A DNA stretch of 39,237 nucleotides, from NCBI GenBank assembly GCA_913050015.1, contig CAJXAZ010000002.1:1-39237 (forward strand). Reading direction: 5' to 3'. The position numbers were made by a program, and so were the translations under genes. Positions within the stretch are counted from its first letter, which is position 1. Each line of letters opens with the position of its first letter. This document shows, in pieces, positions 6,854 through 16,100 of this stretch. The stretch comes from an uncultured Gammaproteobacteria bacterium (GTDB taxonomy: Bacteria > Pseudomonadota > Gammaproteobacteria > Magnimaribacterales > D2472). Below the pieces are notes generated by a model. It searched no databases. It was not told the origin of the DNA and saw only the letters and a list, made by a program, of their open reading frames with translations.

Positions 6854-7281
6854 TGGCAAAAAAAATAGCAAGTGTTCTTAAATTACAAATACCTGCTGGC
6901 GGGGCTAATCCAAGTCCTCCTGTTGGACCTGCATTGGGTCAGGCTGGCGTTAACATAATGGATTTTTGTAATGCATTTAACGCTGAAACACAAAATGCTG
7001 AAAAAGGAATGCCTTTGCCAGTTGTTATAACTGTATTTGAAGATAAATCTTTTACCTTCGTAGTTAAAACTCCTCCTGCAGCTGCGCTAATTAAGAAAGC
7101 TTTAGGTATTACTAAAGGAAGCGGCGAACCTAACAAAGAAAAAGTTGGAAAACTAACAAGAGCGCAATTAGAAGATATTGCAAAACAAAAAGAACCTGAT
7201 CTTAATTCAAATGATATAGATGCAGCAGTTAAAATTATAGCTGGAACAGCTAGAAGCATGGGAGTAGAGGTAGATCTATGA
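6853..7281 (+). CDS. rplK: 50S ribosomal protein L11
   Basis: Binds the GTPase-associated region of 23S rRNA at the stalk base and is needed for RelA-dependent ppGpp synthesis. The 142 residues match E. coli length. The N-terminal flexible domain carries PAGGANPSPPVGPALGQ and the C-terminal RNA-binding domain carries KIIAGTARSMG. The start overlaps the nusG stop (TAATG) and the stop overlaps rplA by 4 bases, so translation is probably coupled on both sides. In E. coli a leader before this gene holds the L1 feedback site; no such space exists here. Confidence 0.97.
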   Translation: MAKKIASVLKLQIPAGGANPSPPVGPALGQAGVNIMDFCNAFNAETQNAEKGMPLPVVITVFEDKSFTFVVKTPPAAALIKKALGITKGSGEPNKEKVGKLTRAQLEDIAKQKEPDLNSNDIDAAVKIIAGTARSMGVEVDL

Positions 7282-7970
7282 GTAAAGTAACAAAAAAACA
7301 AAAAATTATCCTTGAAAAGGTTAATCCAGAGCAAACTTATTCTATAGCTGAAGCTTTAGATATTATGCAATCTGTTAAATCTCCAAAATTTGAAGAATCT
7401 ATTGATATTGCTATTAGATTAGGAGTTGATCCAACTAAATCAGATCAAAATGTTAGAGGTGCTGTAACTTTACCTAATAGTTTAGGTAATCAAGTCTCTG
7501 TTGCTGTATTCGCTGATGGCGAACAAGCAGAAGCTGCAAAAGCTGCAGGTGCTGAACATGTTGGAATGGATGACTTAGCTGAAAAATTTTCTAAAGAAGA
7601 GATTTCAGTTGATGTGGTTATTTCCACTAATGCTGCAATGAAAGTTGTCGGTAAATTAGGTCAAGTATTAGGACCAAAGGGATTAATGCCTAATCCTAAA
7701 ACAGGAACTGTTTCTGATGATGTCGCGACTGCAGTTAATAATGTCAAAGCAGGTCAGGTAAGATTTAGAACAGATAAAAATGGAATTATTCATGGAAGCA
7801 TTGGCAAGGTATCATTTGATGTTACTAAACTTCAAACTAATGCAACTGCTTTAATTGATGAAGTAAAAAAATTAAAACCCGCTTCTGCTAAGGGTATTTT
7901 TATTGGTAGTATTGCTCTAAGTAGCACTATGGGACCAGGTATAAAAATACACGCATCAGAGCTGGTATAA
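7278..7970 (+). CDS. rplA: 50S ribosomal protein L1
   Basis: Forms the mobile L1 stalk that guides deacylated tRNA out of the E site. The 230 residues (E. coli 234) contain the hallmark LGPKGLMPNPKTGTV. The ATGA overlap with rplK indicates coupled translation. L1 represses the L11-L1 operon by binding its mRNA leader in E. coli; that leader is absent here, so any autoregulation would need a site inside nusG or rplK. It is followed by the 162-bp L10 leader. Confidence 0.97.
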   Translation: MSKVTKKQKIILEKVNPEQTYSIAEALDIMQSVKSPKFEESIDIAIRLGVDPTKSDQNVRGAVTLPNSLGNQVSVAVFADGEQAEAAKAAGAEHVGMDDLAEKFSKEEISVDVVISTNAAMKVVGKLGQVLGPKGLMPNPKTGTVSDDVATAVNNVKAGQVRFRTDKNGIIHGSIGKVSFDVTKLQTNATALIDEVKKLKPASAKGIFIGSIALSSTMGPGIKIHASELV

Positions 7971-8132
7971 GTTTTAGCATTATAAGAAATTATATTGCTA
8001 GATAGTTGCGTTTATCGCAGCCGTCAAAGACCGTAGGTGTCGAAAGACTTAATTTCCTACGTAGGTGGTGTTCAAATTGTAATTTCGCAATTTGTCGCCG
8101 AATAGCCGAAAGGCTTAAACAGGAGAAATGCT
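7971..8132 (+). promoter_or_regulatory. L10 leader (r-protein autoregulatory mRNA element)
   Basis: The longest non-coding gap in the window lies where the L10(L12)4 complex binds its own mRNA in enterobacteria. I can fold TGCG/CGCA (8007-8019) and an arm CGTAGG/CCTACG (8032-8037 with 8056-8061). That arm encloses a GTC-GAAA-GAC hairpin (8039-8048) and a one-sided 7-nt internal loop, which recalls a kink-turn arm. Next come a perfect CAAATTG/CAATTTG stem (8073-8079 with 8088-8094) and a second GAAA-capped hairpin AGCC/GGCT (8104-8115), just before the AGGAG ribosome-binding site at 8121-8125. Position and architecture fit the L10 leader family. A promoter here is possible but not clear. Confidence 0.75.
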
Positions 8133-8657
8133 GTGGCGTTATCGAAAAGTGAAAAAGAAAGAATAGTTGGAGAAGTCAAAGAGGTTGCATCTACTGCATC
8201 TTCTTTAGTTATTTCAGATGCAAGGGGCCTAAAGGTTACTGAGTTATCAGAAGTAAGAGCGAAAGCTACTCAAGCTGGAATACATATCCAAATAATCAAG
8301 AACTCTCTTGCTAAATTAGCATTTGAAGGTACTGACTTTGGTTGTTCCGACGAGGTCCTAGTTGGACCGTCATTATTTGCTTTTTCTTTCGAAGAGCCAG
8401 GTGCAGCTGCTAAATTGCTTAAAACATATGCTAAGAACTTTGATGCTTTAGAGATCAAGGCTTTAGTTGTTGAAGGGCAATTACTTAATGGAGATCAGAT
8501 AGATATTCTAGCTAGTCTTCCATCTAAGGATGAGGCTTATGGCCTTATTGCAAATGTGTTGCAGGCTCCAATCAGTAAGTTTGCTACTTTATTAAATGAA
8601 GTACCAACTAAACTGGCTAGAGTTTTATCAGCAGTTCAAGACAAAAAACAGGCATAA
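8133..8657 (+). CDS. rplJ: 50S ribosomal protein L10
   Basis: Stalk scaffold that anchors L7/L12 dimers to 23S rRNA. The 174 residues start MALSKSEKERIV and carry the N-terminal RNA-binding region, including ISDARGLKV and IIKNSLAKLAF. The C-terminal helix (about 140-170) recruits L12. The start is GTG, 7 bp after AGGAG (8121-8125); an ATG at 8128 is out of frame. A weak start codon behind the structured leader fits translational control by L10-L12. It precedes rplL by 24 bp. Confidence 0.97.
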   Translation: MALSKSEKERIVGEVKEVASTASSLVISDARGLKVTELSEVRAKATQAGIHIQIIKNSLAKLAFEGTDFGCSDEVLVGPSLFAFSFEEPGAAAKLLKTYAKNFDALEIKALVVEGQLLNGDQIDILASLPSKDEAYGLIANVLQAPISKFATLLNEVPTKLARVLSAVQDKKQA

Positions 8658-8681
8658 GCCTAAATTATAAGGAGAATTAGA

Positions 8682-9059
8682 ATGGCAACTAGTAAAGAAG
8701 ATATTTTAAAAACTATAGAAGAAATGTCAGTAATGGATCTTGTAGATCTTATTTCTGCAATTGAAGAGAAGTTTGGTGTTACAGCCGCAGCAGCAGTTGC
8801 AGCAGCACCAGCAGCAGGTGGCGCAGATGCTCCAGCAGCTGAAGAGCAGAGTGCTTTTGACGTTGTATTAACAGCAGCCGGAGCTCAAAAAGTTCAAGTA
8901 ATTAAAGCTGTAAGAGCTATAACTGGTCTTGGATTAAAAGAAGCTAAAGATATGGTAGATGGTGCTCCAACTACTGTAAAAGAAGGCGCAAGTAAGGATG
9001 ATGCAGATGCAATGGTTACTCAGTTAATCGAAGCAGGCGCAACAGCTGAAGCTAAATAG
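8682..9059 (+). CDS. rplL: 50S ribosomal protein L7/L12
   Basis: Multi-copy stalk protein that recruits and activates EF-Tu, EF-G, IF2 and release factors. The 125 residues show an N-terminal dimerisation domain (1-33), an Ala/Gly/Pro hinge rich in Ala (about 34-55), and the compact C-terminal factor-binding domain with ITGLGLKEAKDMVDGAP. The ribosome-binding site is AAGGAG. Only 38 bp separate it from rpoB, and I see no hairpin there like the attenuator and RNase III site of the E. coli rplL-rpoB gap. Confidence 0.98.
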   Translation: MATSKEDILKTIEEMSVMDLVDLISAIEEKFGVTAAAAVAAAPAAGGADAPAAEEQSAFDVVLTAAGAQKVQVIKAVRAITGLGLKEAKDMVDGAPTTVKEGASKDDADAMVTQLIEAGATAEAK

Positions 9060-9097
9060 AACTAATAACATATAAATATTAAAAAAAGGTCGCATTT

Positions 9098-12000
9098 ATG
9101 TCATACAGTTATACAGAAAAGAAAAGAATAAGAAAAAACTTTGGTACTTTCAAAAAGGTAATGGATCTTCCTAATCTTGTTGAAACTCAAACTAAATCTT
9201 ATTCTGAATTTTTGCAGGCTGATACGGCACCTGAAGCAAGAAAAAAACAAGGACTTGAAGAGGTTTTTAAATCTTTATTTCCTATTAAAAGTGTTTCAGG
9301 GAATGCTGCTCTTGAATATGTTTCTTATGAGCTCGGTAAGAATACCTATGATGTGCAGGAATGTCTTGTACAAGGTTTATCTTACTCAGCTCCTTTAAGA
9401 ATTAAAGTTAAATTAGTTCTTTATGATAGAGAGTCAAACTTTAAAGAAGTTAAGGATATAAAAGAAGGCGAAGTATTTATGGGCGAAGTTCCATTAATGA
9501 CTGATGATGCCTCTTTTGTTGTTAACGGAACTGAAAGAGTCGTCGTTGCTCAGCTTCATAGATCACCTGGTGTTTTCTATGATCATGACAAAGGAAAAAC
9601 TCATTCATCTGGAAAGGTTTTATATTCTGCAAGGGTAATTCCTTACAGAGGCTCATGGCTTGATTTTGAATTTGATCCTAAAGATATCTTATTCAGTAGA
9701 ATAGACAGAAGAAGAAAGATACCTGCAACCATAATGCTAAGAGCTTTGGATATGGGTACGGAAGAAATTTTATCAGAGTTCTATGAAGAGGATCTCTTCA
9801 CTCTTGATAAACAAACTGTAAAGCTTGCTCTAATCCCAGAGAGATTAAGAGGCGAAACTTTATCAGTTGATATTAAAGTTAAAAGTAAAGTTTATGTAGA
9901 GGCTGGAAAAAGAATTACAGCTAGGCATATTAAAGAATTATCAAGCTCAAAAGTTAATGAGATAACTCTTTCTGAAGAATACTTAATTGGAAAGGTCTTA
10001 TCTAAAGATATTTTCAATAAAGAAACTGGGGAAGTATTATTTTCTGCTAATACAGAAATAGACATGACGGTCCTTGAATCGCTTAAGGAAAATAATGTTG
10101 TTGAAATTAAATGTCTTTTCATCAATGAATTAGATAAAGGGCCTTATATTTCAAACACACTTAGATCAGATCCTACTTCAAATAGACTTGAAGCTCTTGT
10201 AGAGATTTACAGAATGATGAGACCTGGCGAACCGCCAACCAAAGATTCTGCTGAAACATTATTTAACAACTTATTCTTTAATGAAGAGAGATATGATCTT
10301 TCTGAAGTTGGAAGAATGAAATTTAACAGACGTTTAAAGCTAGACGGTGAGAAAGAAAGCCCACATACACTTGATAAAGAAGACATTATTGAAGTAATGA
10401 AGGGAATAGTAAATATTAGAGACGGTCATGATATTGTTGATGATATTGATCACCTTGGAAATAGAAGGGTCAGATCTGTAGGAGAAATGACTGCTAATCA
10501 GTTTAGAGTAGGCCTAATAAGGGTTGAAAGAGCCGTTAGAGAAAGATTAAGTATGGCTGAGGCGGATGAGTTAGGTCCGCAAGATCTAATCAATGCTAAA
10601 CCAGTAACTGCTGCAATTAAAGAGTTCTTTGGTTCAAGTCAGTTATCTCAGTTCATGGATCAAAATAATCCACTATCTGAAATTACTCATAAAAGAAGAG
10701 TTTCTGCACTAGGACCCGGCGGGCTAACAAGAGAAAGAGCTGGTTTTGAGGTTAGGGACGTTCATCCAACTCATTACGGAAGAGTTTGCCCAATTGAAAC
10801 TCCAGAAGGACCAAACATTGGTCTTATTAACTCTTTTGCATCATATTCAAGAACTAATCAGTATGGTTTTATTGAAACTCCATATAGAAAAGTTGTAGAT
10901 GGAAAAGTAACTGATGAGATTATGTACTTATCTGCAATTGACGAGTCAGAGTATGTTATTGCTCAGGCCAGTGTTACTTTAGATAAAGATAATAAGTTTG
11001 TTGATGATCTTGTAGCTGTAAGGCATGCAAGTGAATTTGAGTTAATGTCTCCAGAAAGAGTCGATCTAATGGATGTATCACCTCAACAGGTAGTATCTAT
11101 TGCTGCTTCATTAATCCCTTTCCTAGAGCATGATGATGCTAACAGGGCTTTAATGGGATCAAATATGCAGCGTCAAGCAGTTCCAGTTCTAAGAGCTGAA
11201 AAGCCATTAGTTGGTACTGGTCTTGAGTCTGTTGTAGCAAGAGACTCAGGTGTTTGTATCGTAGCCAAACATTCTGGTGTTGTTGAGAATGTTGATGCAG
11301 CTAGAATCGTTGTAAGAGTTACAGACAAAAAAGCTAAATCAGCTGCTGATGTATACAATCTTATTAAGTACACTAGATCAAACCAAAATACATGTATTAA
11401 TCAAAAACCAATCGTGAGAGTTGGTGATATTGTTAAAGCTGGTGATGTACTTGCAGATGGTCCTTCTATAGATAATGGAGAGCTTGCTTTAGGTCAAAAT
11501 ATTAGAATCGCATTCATGCCTTGGAATGGATATAACTTTGAAGATTCAATATTGATATCTGAAAAAGTTGCTAGAGAAGATAGATTTACATCTATACATA
11601 TTCAAGAAATTGTCTGTGTTGCACGTGATACAAAACTGGGATCAGAAGAAATTACAGCTGACATTCCGAATGTTGGAGAAGGATCTCTTAATAAACTAGA
11701 TGAATGTGGAATGGTTTATGTCGGAGCAGAAGTAGATCCGGGTGACATCTTAGTTGGTAAAATTACTCCTAAAGGAGAAACTCAACTATCACCAGAAGAG
11801 AAACTATTACGAGCTATTTTTGGTGAAAAAGCATCTGATGTGAAAGATACTTCTCAAAGAGCCAGTTCTAAAGGAACCGTAATTGGTGTTGAGGTATTTA
11901 CTAGAGATGGTGTTGAGAAAGATGAAAGAACACAAGCAATTGAACAAGATCATTTAGATGAAACAAAGAAAAATTCAGATGATGAAGCTTCTGTTGTAGA

Positions 12001-13159
12001 GCAAGCTACTAAGACAAGATTATGTGAACTTCTTAAAGATAAGAAAGCACTTAAAGGAAATGGTCTGAAAAAAGGTGATGTTCTAACAAGTGAACTACTA
12101 GAATCTCTTATTCTTAATGACATATTCTCAATCAGAACAGCTGAAGATAGTACTAATGATGTAATTGAAGATACAGAAAAAAGCTACAACGCTTATGTCA
12201 AAGATATTCAAGCTAGATACGAAGCTAAAAGAGCTAAAATTATCCGAGGTCACGACCTTGCGCCAGGAGTTATCAAGATTGTTAAAGTTTATTTAGCTAT
12301 CAAGAGAAGAATTCAGCCAGGTGATAAAATGGCTGGTCGTCATGGTAATAAGGGTGTTATTTCAGAAATTATGCCTGTTGAAGATATGCCGTATGATGAA
12401 AATGGAGATCCAGTTGATGTGGTGCTAAACCCACTTGGAGTTCCTTCTAGGATGAATGTTGGACAGATACTAGAAACTCACATGGGTTGTGCTGCTAAAG
12501 GCATTGGTAAAAAAATTGACAATATGTTGAAAGCCAACGCAAAACCAGCTGAGCTTAAAGAATATCTAGATAAGCTATACAACACTAATGCCGCTAATAA
12601 AGAGGATATAAACTCATTTAATAATACTGAGATACTTGAACTTGCAAATAATCTTAGGGATGGACTTCCGATAGCTACACCAGTGTTTGATGGAGCAAAA
12701 GAAAGCGAAGTTAAAGATCTATTAAAATTAGCAGATTTACCAGAGTCTGGTCAATTTACTTTATACGATGGCAGGACAGGAACTAAGTTTGATAGACCTG
12801 TAACAGTAGGTTACATGTATATCATCAAACTAAACCATTTGGTTGATGACAAAATGCATGCAAGATCCACAGGTTCTTATAGTTTAGTTACTCAGCAACC
12901 GTTAGGTGGTAAAGCGCAATTTGGTGGTCAGAGATTTGGTGAAATGGAAGTTTGGGCTCTAGAAGCCTATGGTGCTTCATACACTCTTCAAGAAATGTTA
13001 ACAGTTAAATCTGATGATGTGGCTGGAAGAACGAAGATGTATAAAAACATTGTTGCCGGAAAATATGAAATGGATGCTGCTATACCCGAATCATTTAATG
13101 TTCTTAGCAAAGAAATTAAATCATTGGGAATTAACCTCGAATTAGATTCAGAAAACTAG
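9098..13159 (+). CDS. rpoB: DNA-directed RNA polymerase beta subunit
   Basis: Catalytic-core subunit of RNA polymerase; 1353 residues (E. coli 1342). The rifampicin-binding cluster is wild type, with D521, H531 and S536 at the positions of E. coli D516, H526 and S531, so sensitivity is predicted. The GPGGLTRERAGFEVRD and ETPEGPNIGL motifs lie just after it. The C-terminal region has KLNHLVDDKMHARSTG and GGKAQFGGQRFGEMEVWALEAYG, which pack against beta prime. It is followed by rpoC after 9 bp. Transcription probably comes from the tuf or L10-leader region upstream. Confidence 0.99.
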   Translation: MSYSYTEKKRIRKNFGTFKKVMDLPNLVETQTKSYSEFLQADTAPEARKKQGLEEVFKSLFPIKSVSGNAALEYVSYELGKNTYDVQECLVQGLSYSAPLRIKVKLVLYDRESNFKEVKDIKEGEVFMGEVPLMTDDASFVVNGTERVVVAQLHRSPGVFYDHDKGKTHSSGKVLYSARVIPYRGSWLDFEFDPKDILFSRIDRRRKIPATIMLRALDMGTEEILSEFYEEDLFTLDKQTVKLALIPERLRGETLSVDIKVKSKVYVEAGKRITARHIKELSSSKVNEITLSEEYLIGKVLSKDIFNKETGEVLFSANTEIDMTVLESLKENNVVEIKCLFINELDKGPYISNTLRSDPTSNRLEALVEIYRMMRPGEPPTKDSAETLFNNLFFNEERYDLSEVGRMKFNRRLKLDGEKESPHTLDKEDIIEVMKGIVNIRDGHDIVDDIDHLGNRRVRSVGEMTANQFRVGLIRVERAVRERLSMAEADELGPQDLINAKPVTAAIKEFFGSSQLSQFMDQNNPLSEITHKRRVSALGPGGLTRERAGFEVRDVHPTHYGRVCPIETPEGPNIGLINSFASYSRTNQYGFIETPYRKVVDGKVTDEIMYLSAIDESEYVIAQASVTLDKDNKFVDDLVAVRHASEFELMSPERVDLMDVSPQQVVSIAASLIPFLEHDDANRALMGSNMQRQAVPVLRAEKPLVGTGLESVVARDSGVCIVAKHSGVVENVDAARIVVRVTDKKAKSAADVYNLIKYTRSNQNTCINQKPIVRVGDIVKAGDVLADGPSIDNGELALGQNIRIAFMPWNGYNFEDSILISEKVAREDRFTSIHIQEIVCVARDTKLGSEEITADIPNVGEGSLNKLDECGMVYVGAEVDPGDILVGKITPKGETQLSPEEKLLRAIFGEKASDVKDTSQRASSKGTVIGVEVFTRDGVEKDERTQAIEQDHLDETKKNSDDEASVVEQATKTRLCELLKDKKALKGNGLKKGDVLTSELLESLILNDIFSIRTAEDSTNDVIEDTEKSYNAYVKDIQARYEAKRAKIIRGHDLAPGVIKIVKVYLAIKRRIQPGDKMAGRHGNKGVISEIMPVEDMPYDENGDPVDVVLNPLGVPSRMNVGQILETHMGCAAKGIGKKIDNMLKANAKPAELKEYLDKLYNTNAANKEDINSFNNTEILELANNLRDGLPIATPVFDGAKESEVKDLLKLADLPESGQFTLYDGRTGTKFDRPVTVGYMYIIKLNHLVDDKMHARSTGSYSLVTQQPLGGKAQFGGQRFGEMEVWALEAYGASYTLQEMLTVKSDDVAGRTKMYKNIVAGKYEMDAAIPESFNVLSKEIKSLGINLELDSEN

Positions 13160-13168
13160 GAGATAAAA

Positions 13169-16100
13169 TTGAGAGACTTATTAAATTCATTAAAACAAGG
13201 GCAGGATGATTTCACTACCATTTCTGCAGGGCTAGCTTCTCCTCAAGTAATTAAATCTTGGTCATTTGGCGAAGTTAAAAAACCTGAAACTATAAACTAC
13301 AGAACTTTTAAACCTGAAAGAGATGGTTTGTTTTGTTCCAAAATATTTGGACCTATAAAGGATTACGAATGTATTTGTGGTAAGTACAAGCGTATGAAGC
13401 ATAGAGGAGTCGTTTGTGAGAAATGTGGAGTAGAAGTCACTCTTGCTAAAGTTAGAAGAGAAAGAATGGGCCATATTGATTTAGCAGCTCCTGTTGCTCA
13501 TATTTGGTTTCTTAAGTCACTTCCATCTAGAATCGGACTATTATTAAATACAACTTTAAGAGAGATAGAAAGAGTTCTATATTTTGAAAGTTATATAGTT
13601 ACTGATCCTGGTCTTACTGAACTAGAGAAAGGCCAAATCCTGACAGAAGAAGAATGGGTTGAAAAGTATGAAGAATTTGGTGATGAATTCTCAGCTGGAA
13701 TGGGCGCAGAGGCTGTTCAAATTTTACTTGAAGAACTCGATATAAATGATGAAATTAGAATCATAAGAGAAGAAATTCCTCAAACTAACTCAGAAACAAA
13801 ATTAAAGAAACTGTCTAAAAGACTAAAACTTTTAGAAGCTTTTAACGAATCTGGAAATAGACCTGAGTGGATGGTTATGAACGTACTACCTGTTCTACCG
13901 CCAGATTTAAGACCTCTGGTACCTCTTGAAGGAGGAAGGTTTGCAACTTCAGATCTAAATGATTTATATAGAAGAGTTATTAATAGAAATAACAGATTAA
14001 AAAGACTTCTTGAATTAAGCGCACCTGAAATCATTGTAAGAAATGAAAAAAGAATGCTTCAAGAATCAGTGGATGCCCTTCTTGATAATGGAAGAAGAGG
14101 AAGAGTTATTACTGGTACAAACAAAAGACCACTTAAGTCCCTTGCTGATATGATTAAAGGTAAAGGCGGAAGATTTAGACAAAACCTTTTAGGTAAAAGA
14201 GTAGATTATTCAGGAAGATCTGTAATCGTTTCAGGTCCTACACTTAGATTGCATCAGTGTGGATTACCTAAGAAAATGGCACTCGAGCTATTTAAACCTT
14301 TTGTATATGGTAAATTAGAAGAAAGAGAGTTAGCTACTACTATTAAAGCTGCTAAGAAGCTTGTAGAAAGAGAAACTCCTGAAGTATGGGAAGTTCTTGA
14401 AGATGTTATTAGAGAGCATCCGGTCATGCTTAACAGAGCTCCTACATTGCATAGATTGGGCTTGCAGGCATTTGAACCAAAACTGATAGAAGGAAAAGCT
14501 ATTCAGTTGCATCCTCTTGTTTGTGTTGCATTTAACGCTGATTTTGATGGCGACCAAATGGCTGTCCACGTACCATTAACTTTAGAAGCTCAGCTAGAAG
14601 CAAGAGCTCTAATGATGTCTACTAACAACATACTATCACCAGCTGATGGGTCTCCTGTAATTAGTCCAACTCAAGATATTGTTCTGGGTCTTTATTATAT
14701 GACTCGTGATAACGCTAGTGCTACTGGCGGTGGAAGAGTTTTCAGTGATCCTGATGAGGTCCTAAGAGCTTTTGGAACTGAGACATTGAATGTTCATTCA
14801 CCAGTTAAAGTAAGAATAACAGATGTAAATGGTGAAACATCTATCCAAGAATCTACTGTTGGAAGAGTTCTAATATGGAGAATTACTCCTGTAGAAGTAG
14901 GTTTTGAAAATATAAACAAAGTACTAAATAAGAAATTAATATCAAAATTAGTAGATATTTCCTATAGAAAAGGCGGTCTCAAAAAGACTGTTATTTTTGC
15001 TGATCAACTTATGTATTTAGGTTTTGATTTTTCAACAAGATCAGGTTCTTCAATTGGTGTTAATGACTTTGTTATCCCAGATGAAAAATCAAAAATTATT
15101 GAAACATCTGAAAAAGAAGTTAAAGCTATTGAGAAGCAATTTGATTCAGGCCTAGTTACTAGAGGAGAAAGATATAACAAAGTTATTGATATCTGGTCTA
15201 GAGCTAATGAACAAGTAGCAAAAGCTATGATGGAAAAAATTAGTATGGAAACAGCTACTACTCCTGAGGGAGAAAAAGTAGAACAATCATCTTTTAACTC
15301 AGTATATATATATGCAGATTCAGGAGCGAGGGGTTCCCCTGCTCAGATTAGACAGCTTTCAGGAATGAGAGGACTTATGTCTAAGCCGGATGGATCTATT
15401 ATAGAAACGCCTATTACAGCTAACTTTAGAGAAGGTTTATCAGTTCTTCAGTACTTTATATCAACCCATGGGGCCAGAAAAGGTCTTGCAGATACAGCTC
15501 TTAAAACAGCTAACTCAGGTTATTTAACAAGAAGATTGTGTGATGTTTCAATGGATTCTGTTATTAACATAGCAGATTGTGGTACATCTGAATCAATCAC
15601 TGTTACCTCTATTATTGATGGTGGAGAGATTATTCAAGCACTTACAGATAGGATCTTAGGAAGAGTTATTGCAGAGCCTATAGTAGATGCAGATGGCAAA
15701 GAACTATTTGCTAAAGATACTATGCTCGATGAAGATGCTGTTGACAGTATTGATTCATTAAATCTATCTACTTTAAAAGTTAGATCTCCTATGACATGTG
15801 AGGCTTCTATTGGGGTCTGTTCATCATGTTATGGAAGAGACTTAGCTAGAGGTCATTTAGTTCATAGAGGTGAAGCAGTAGGTGTTGTGGCCGCTCAGTC
15901 AATTGGTGAGCCTGGAACACAGCTAACTATGCGTACCTTCCACATCGGAGGAGCTGCATCAAGTACCTCTGAAGATAATGCTATTTTCAATAAAAACCTA
16001 GGTGTTGTTACGTTTTCTGATGAGATGAAAACAGTTACTAACAAAGATAAACTTGAGGTTGTTGTTTCAAGAAATGGTATGGCAACAATTACAGAACCTA

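Noticed and set aside
6939..7334. 131-codon minus-strand frame across rplK
   Set aside because: Antisense shadow of a conserved ribosomal gene; no family features.
8128..8130. ATG just upstream of rplJ as the start codon
   Set aside because: It is out of frame with the L10 protein; the GTG at 8133 is in frame, well spaced from AGGAG and gives the standard N-terminus.
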